Assembly: GCA_002373535.1 (NCBI GenBank)
Contig: DFKL01000116.1
Coordinates: 16,098-23,871, forward strand
From: Prevotellaceae bacterium UBA3646
GTDB lineage: Bacteria > Bacteroidota > Bacteroidia > Bacteroidales > Bacteroidaceae
Direction of reading: 5' to 3'
Length of the DNA: 7,774 bases
Shown: one piece after another, positions 6,509 to 7,774 of the stretch
Layout: each line of letters opens with the position of its first letter
Numbering within the stretch: position 1 is the stretch's first letter
Program-made: the position numbers and the translations under genes
The notes under the pieces: generated by a model
The model's database searches: none
The model's input: the letters and a program-made list of their open reading frames with translations, nothing else
Told to the model about the DNA's origin: nothing

Positions 6509-7288
6509 CTACCAATTCAATTCCTTTACATCAAACACGGGACCTTCGGTACATACGCACACGTTGCCACGTACCGTCTTCTCGACGCAGCACAGGCAGG
6601 CGCCCATACCACAAGCCATCATATTCTCAAGAGACACCTCGCAAGGCATGTCCATGTCACAGGCCTTACGTGCAACAGCCTTCATCATGGGAGAAGGTCC
6701 GCACACGCTGATCATATCGAACCGACGCTCCCTCCAGACACTGTGATGAGTCACGAAGCCTCGTTCGCCCTCTGTCCCATCCTCGGTAGTGATGTATACG
6801 TTTCCCAATGAACGGAACATATCCTTCTCAAGCAACATTTCTGAAGTCCTTGCACCCAGCAGGAAGGAGGGTGAACCACCCATTTCCCTGATTCTGTCAC
6901 CCAAAAACAGCAGAGGTGCGACACCGACGCCACCACCTACCAGCAGGTAGCTGTCCGACTGGCCTCGCGGCATGGTAAAGCCATGCCCCAAAGGCAGGAG
7001 GGCATTAAGACTGTCACCTGACTTCAGACGGGCAAGTGCACGACTGCCATCACCGACAATCTGTATCAGGAACCAGACCTCGTTGTCAGATGTGTCCACG
7101 TAGTTGATGCTGACAGGCCTGCGAAGGAACGTGGTCTTGCTGCCGTCTACACGCAACTGGGCAAACTGCCCCGGCAACATAGGAGGCAACGGTGCATTCT
7201 CATCCGTACATTTGAGCAACACAAAACGCTCTCCAATATACTCGCCCGACCTGACTGTGAGGTCCCTGATATGCTTCCTTACCGCCAT
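6509..7288 (-). CDS. pyrK: Dihydroorotate dehydrogenase electron-transfer subunit
   Basis: FAD and [2Fe-2S] protein that takes electrons from PyrD and passes them to NAD+. 259 residues. Domain order: an N-terminal FAD-binding beta-barrel with RRPVSI (56-61), an NAD-binding Rossmann-type part starting at [13 protein letters not shown] (115-127) with [10 protein letters not shown] later, and a C-terminal iron-sulfur loop. Likely cluster ligands are C226, C231, C234 and C246 (CGMGACLCC, then CTEGPVF). Two further cysteines (C233, C244) lie next to the ligands and are not part of the usual set. It is the first gene of the pyrK-pyrD operon. The start ATG at 7288 is preceded by AAGG two bases upstream, a weak ribosome-binding site, and a -7-like promoter box lies 23 bases upstream. 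Confidence 0.95.
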   Translation of the reverse strand: MAVRKHIRDLTVRSGEYIGERFVLLKCTDENAPLPPMLPGQFAQLRVDGSKTTFLRRPVSINYVDTSDNEVWFLIQIVGDGSRALARLKSGDSLNALLPLGHGFTMPRGQSDSYLLVGGGVGVAPLLFLGDRIREMGGSPSFLLGARTSEMLLEKDMFRSLGNVYITTEDGTEGERGFVTHHSVWRERRFDMISVCGPSPMMKAVARKACDMDMPCEVSLENMMACGMGACLCCVEKTVRGNVCVCTEGPVFDVKELNW

Positions 7289-7311
7289 TACCTTAGTGTA
7301 TTAAAACAACG

Positions 7312-7319
7312 TAAAGATA
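7312..7319 (-). promoter_or_regulatory. Candidate -7 box of the pyrKD promoter
   Basis: The minus strand reads TATCTTTA, matching TAnnTTTG except for the last base, 23 bases before the pyrK ATG. No convincing -33 TTTG is found about 20 bp upstream, because that space is taken by the terminator hairpin of the preceding gene. Placement between a terminator and the first pyr gene supports it; sequence support alone is moderate. Confidence 0.45.
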
Positions 7320-7320
7320 C

Positions 7321-7343
7321 AAAAAAAGCGCCATTCGGGCGCT
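7321..7343 (-). terminator. Rho-independent terminator of the HTH gene
   Basis: On the minus strand AGCGCC-CGAAT-GGCGCT forms a perfect 6-bp GC-rich stem with a 5-base loop (7343 to 7327), followed directly by a run of T (7327-7321). The first two bases of the stem are the AG of the regulator's TAG stop codon, so the hairpin starts within the gene. Confidence 0.85.
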
Positions 7344-7774
7344 ATTTTGTAAATGTTTCATAGGTACCGTCGTCAAAAAATATCCGGATTTCTGTAATTT
7401 TACGCTGCGGTTTGTCAATATATTTCTCAATATATTTGATTTGTTGAGGTTGTTCCTGGAGTGTAGCATCATTCTTTTTGCTGGCTGCCGAAAACAAATC
7501 GTCAGCAATGCCTTCATACAAGTTGTCAGAGGCAGGACTCTCGATATTATCCAGACCGCCAGAACCACTACGTGCATCGGAACCTGCAGCATCAGAACCT
7601 GTGTTAAACATCTCTCCGTCACCAAACATCAGCCATTGCAGATTAACCTCGGGAAAGCGGTTATGAATAGCATGTACCGTTGCCAAAGTCGGCTTCGTGC
7701 GTTCATTGAAAATTCCTGACAATGTTGCCTCACCTAAATTAAGAGCCTTAGCGAAACTTTTCTGCGTCATTCCC
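7342..7774 (-). CDS. XRE-family helix-turn-helix regulator (5' truncated)
   Basis: DNA-binding regulator with an N-terminal lambda-repressor-like HTH. The frame stays open past the ATG at 7770 to the window edge (Gly precedes it), and relatives have about 10-15 residues before this point, so that Met is probably internal and the start lies outside. Seen, numbering from that Met: recognition-helix region TQKSFAKALNLGEATLSGIF (2-21), NERTKPTLATVHAIHNRFPEVN, then WLMFGDGEMF (46-55), a segment I associate with Bacteroidales members. A low-complexity Ser/Gly/Asp linker (about 56-80) and a polar Gln/Lys-rich middle follow, and the protein ends in KITEIRIFFDDGTYETF, a probable beta-strand tail. Targets are unknown; autoregulation is common in the family but cannot be tested here, as its promoter is not in the window. 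Confidence 0.88.
   Translation of the reverse strand, partial: GMTQKSFAKALNLGEATLSGIFNERTKPTLATVHAIHNRFPEVNLQWLMFGDGEMFNTGSDAAGSDARSGSGGLDNIESPASDNLYEGIADDLFSAASKKNDATLQEQPQQIKYIEKYIDKPQRKITEIRIFFDDGTYETFTK

Noticed and set aside
6425..6811. Plus-strand open frame across the pyrK-pyrD junction
   Set aside because: It is antisense to two well-supported coupled genes and shows no recognisable protein features.

Overview
The window looks like a housekeeping stretch of a Bacteroidales chromosome (Bacteroides/Prevotella-like, roughly even GC). Evidence for this: promoters of the Bacteroidetes type (-7 box TAnnTTTG, seen as TATCTTTG before two genes), few Shine-Dalgarno sequences, the pyrK-pyrD order of a class 1B dihydroorotate dehydrogenase, and a short helix-turn-helix regulator carrying a WLMFGDGEMF segment that I associate with this order. 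No tRNA, rRNA, CRISPR, insertion sequence or phage gene was seen.

Layout, left to right. (1) 1-872 (+): 3' part of a TrpB2-type tryptophan synthase beta chain, followed after 57 bp by a secreted alkaline phosphatase (930-2360, +). (2) Facing it, with 13 bp between stop codons, a TrmH/SpoU-type RNA methyltransferase (2374-3183, -); a short hairpin covers both stop codons. (3) A 154-bp divergent promoter region (3184-3337), then a tyrosine-rich lipoprotein of unknown function (3338-3988, +) ending in a rho-independent terminator. (4) An apparent operon: trmD (4096-4791), a zeta-toxin/COG4185-like P-loop kinase (4804-5418) and a 61-residue protein overlapping its end (5411-5596). (5) Facing it with only 2 bp between stops, the minus-strand pyrK-pyrD operon (7288 to 5599). 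(6) 7342-7774 (-): the C-terminal part of an XRE-family regulator whose terminator lies directly upstream of the pyrK promoter region.

Functionally the window mixes tryptophan synthesis or indole salvage, phosphate scavenging, RNA methylation (two SPOUT-fold enzymes, one of them TrmD for m1G37) and pyrimidine synthesis (PyrK passes electrons from NADH to PyrD). The one plausible non-housekeeping module is the kinase plus small protein behind trmD, which has the form of a toxin-antitoxin pair with the small partner downstream. This is an inference; no strongly novel system is evident.
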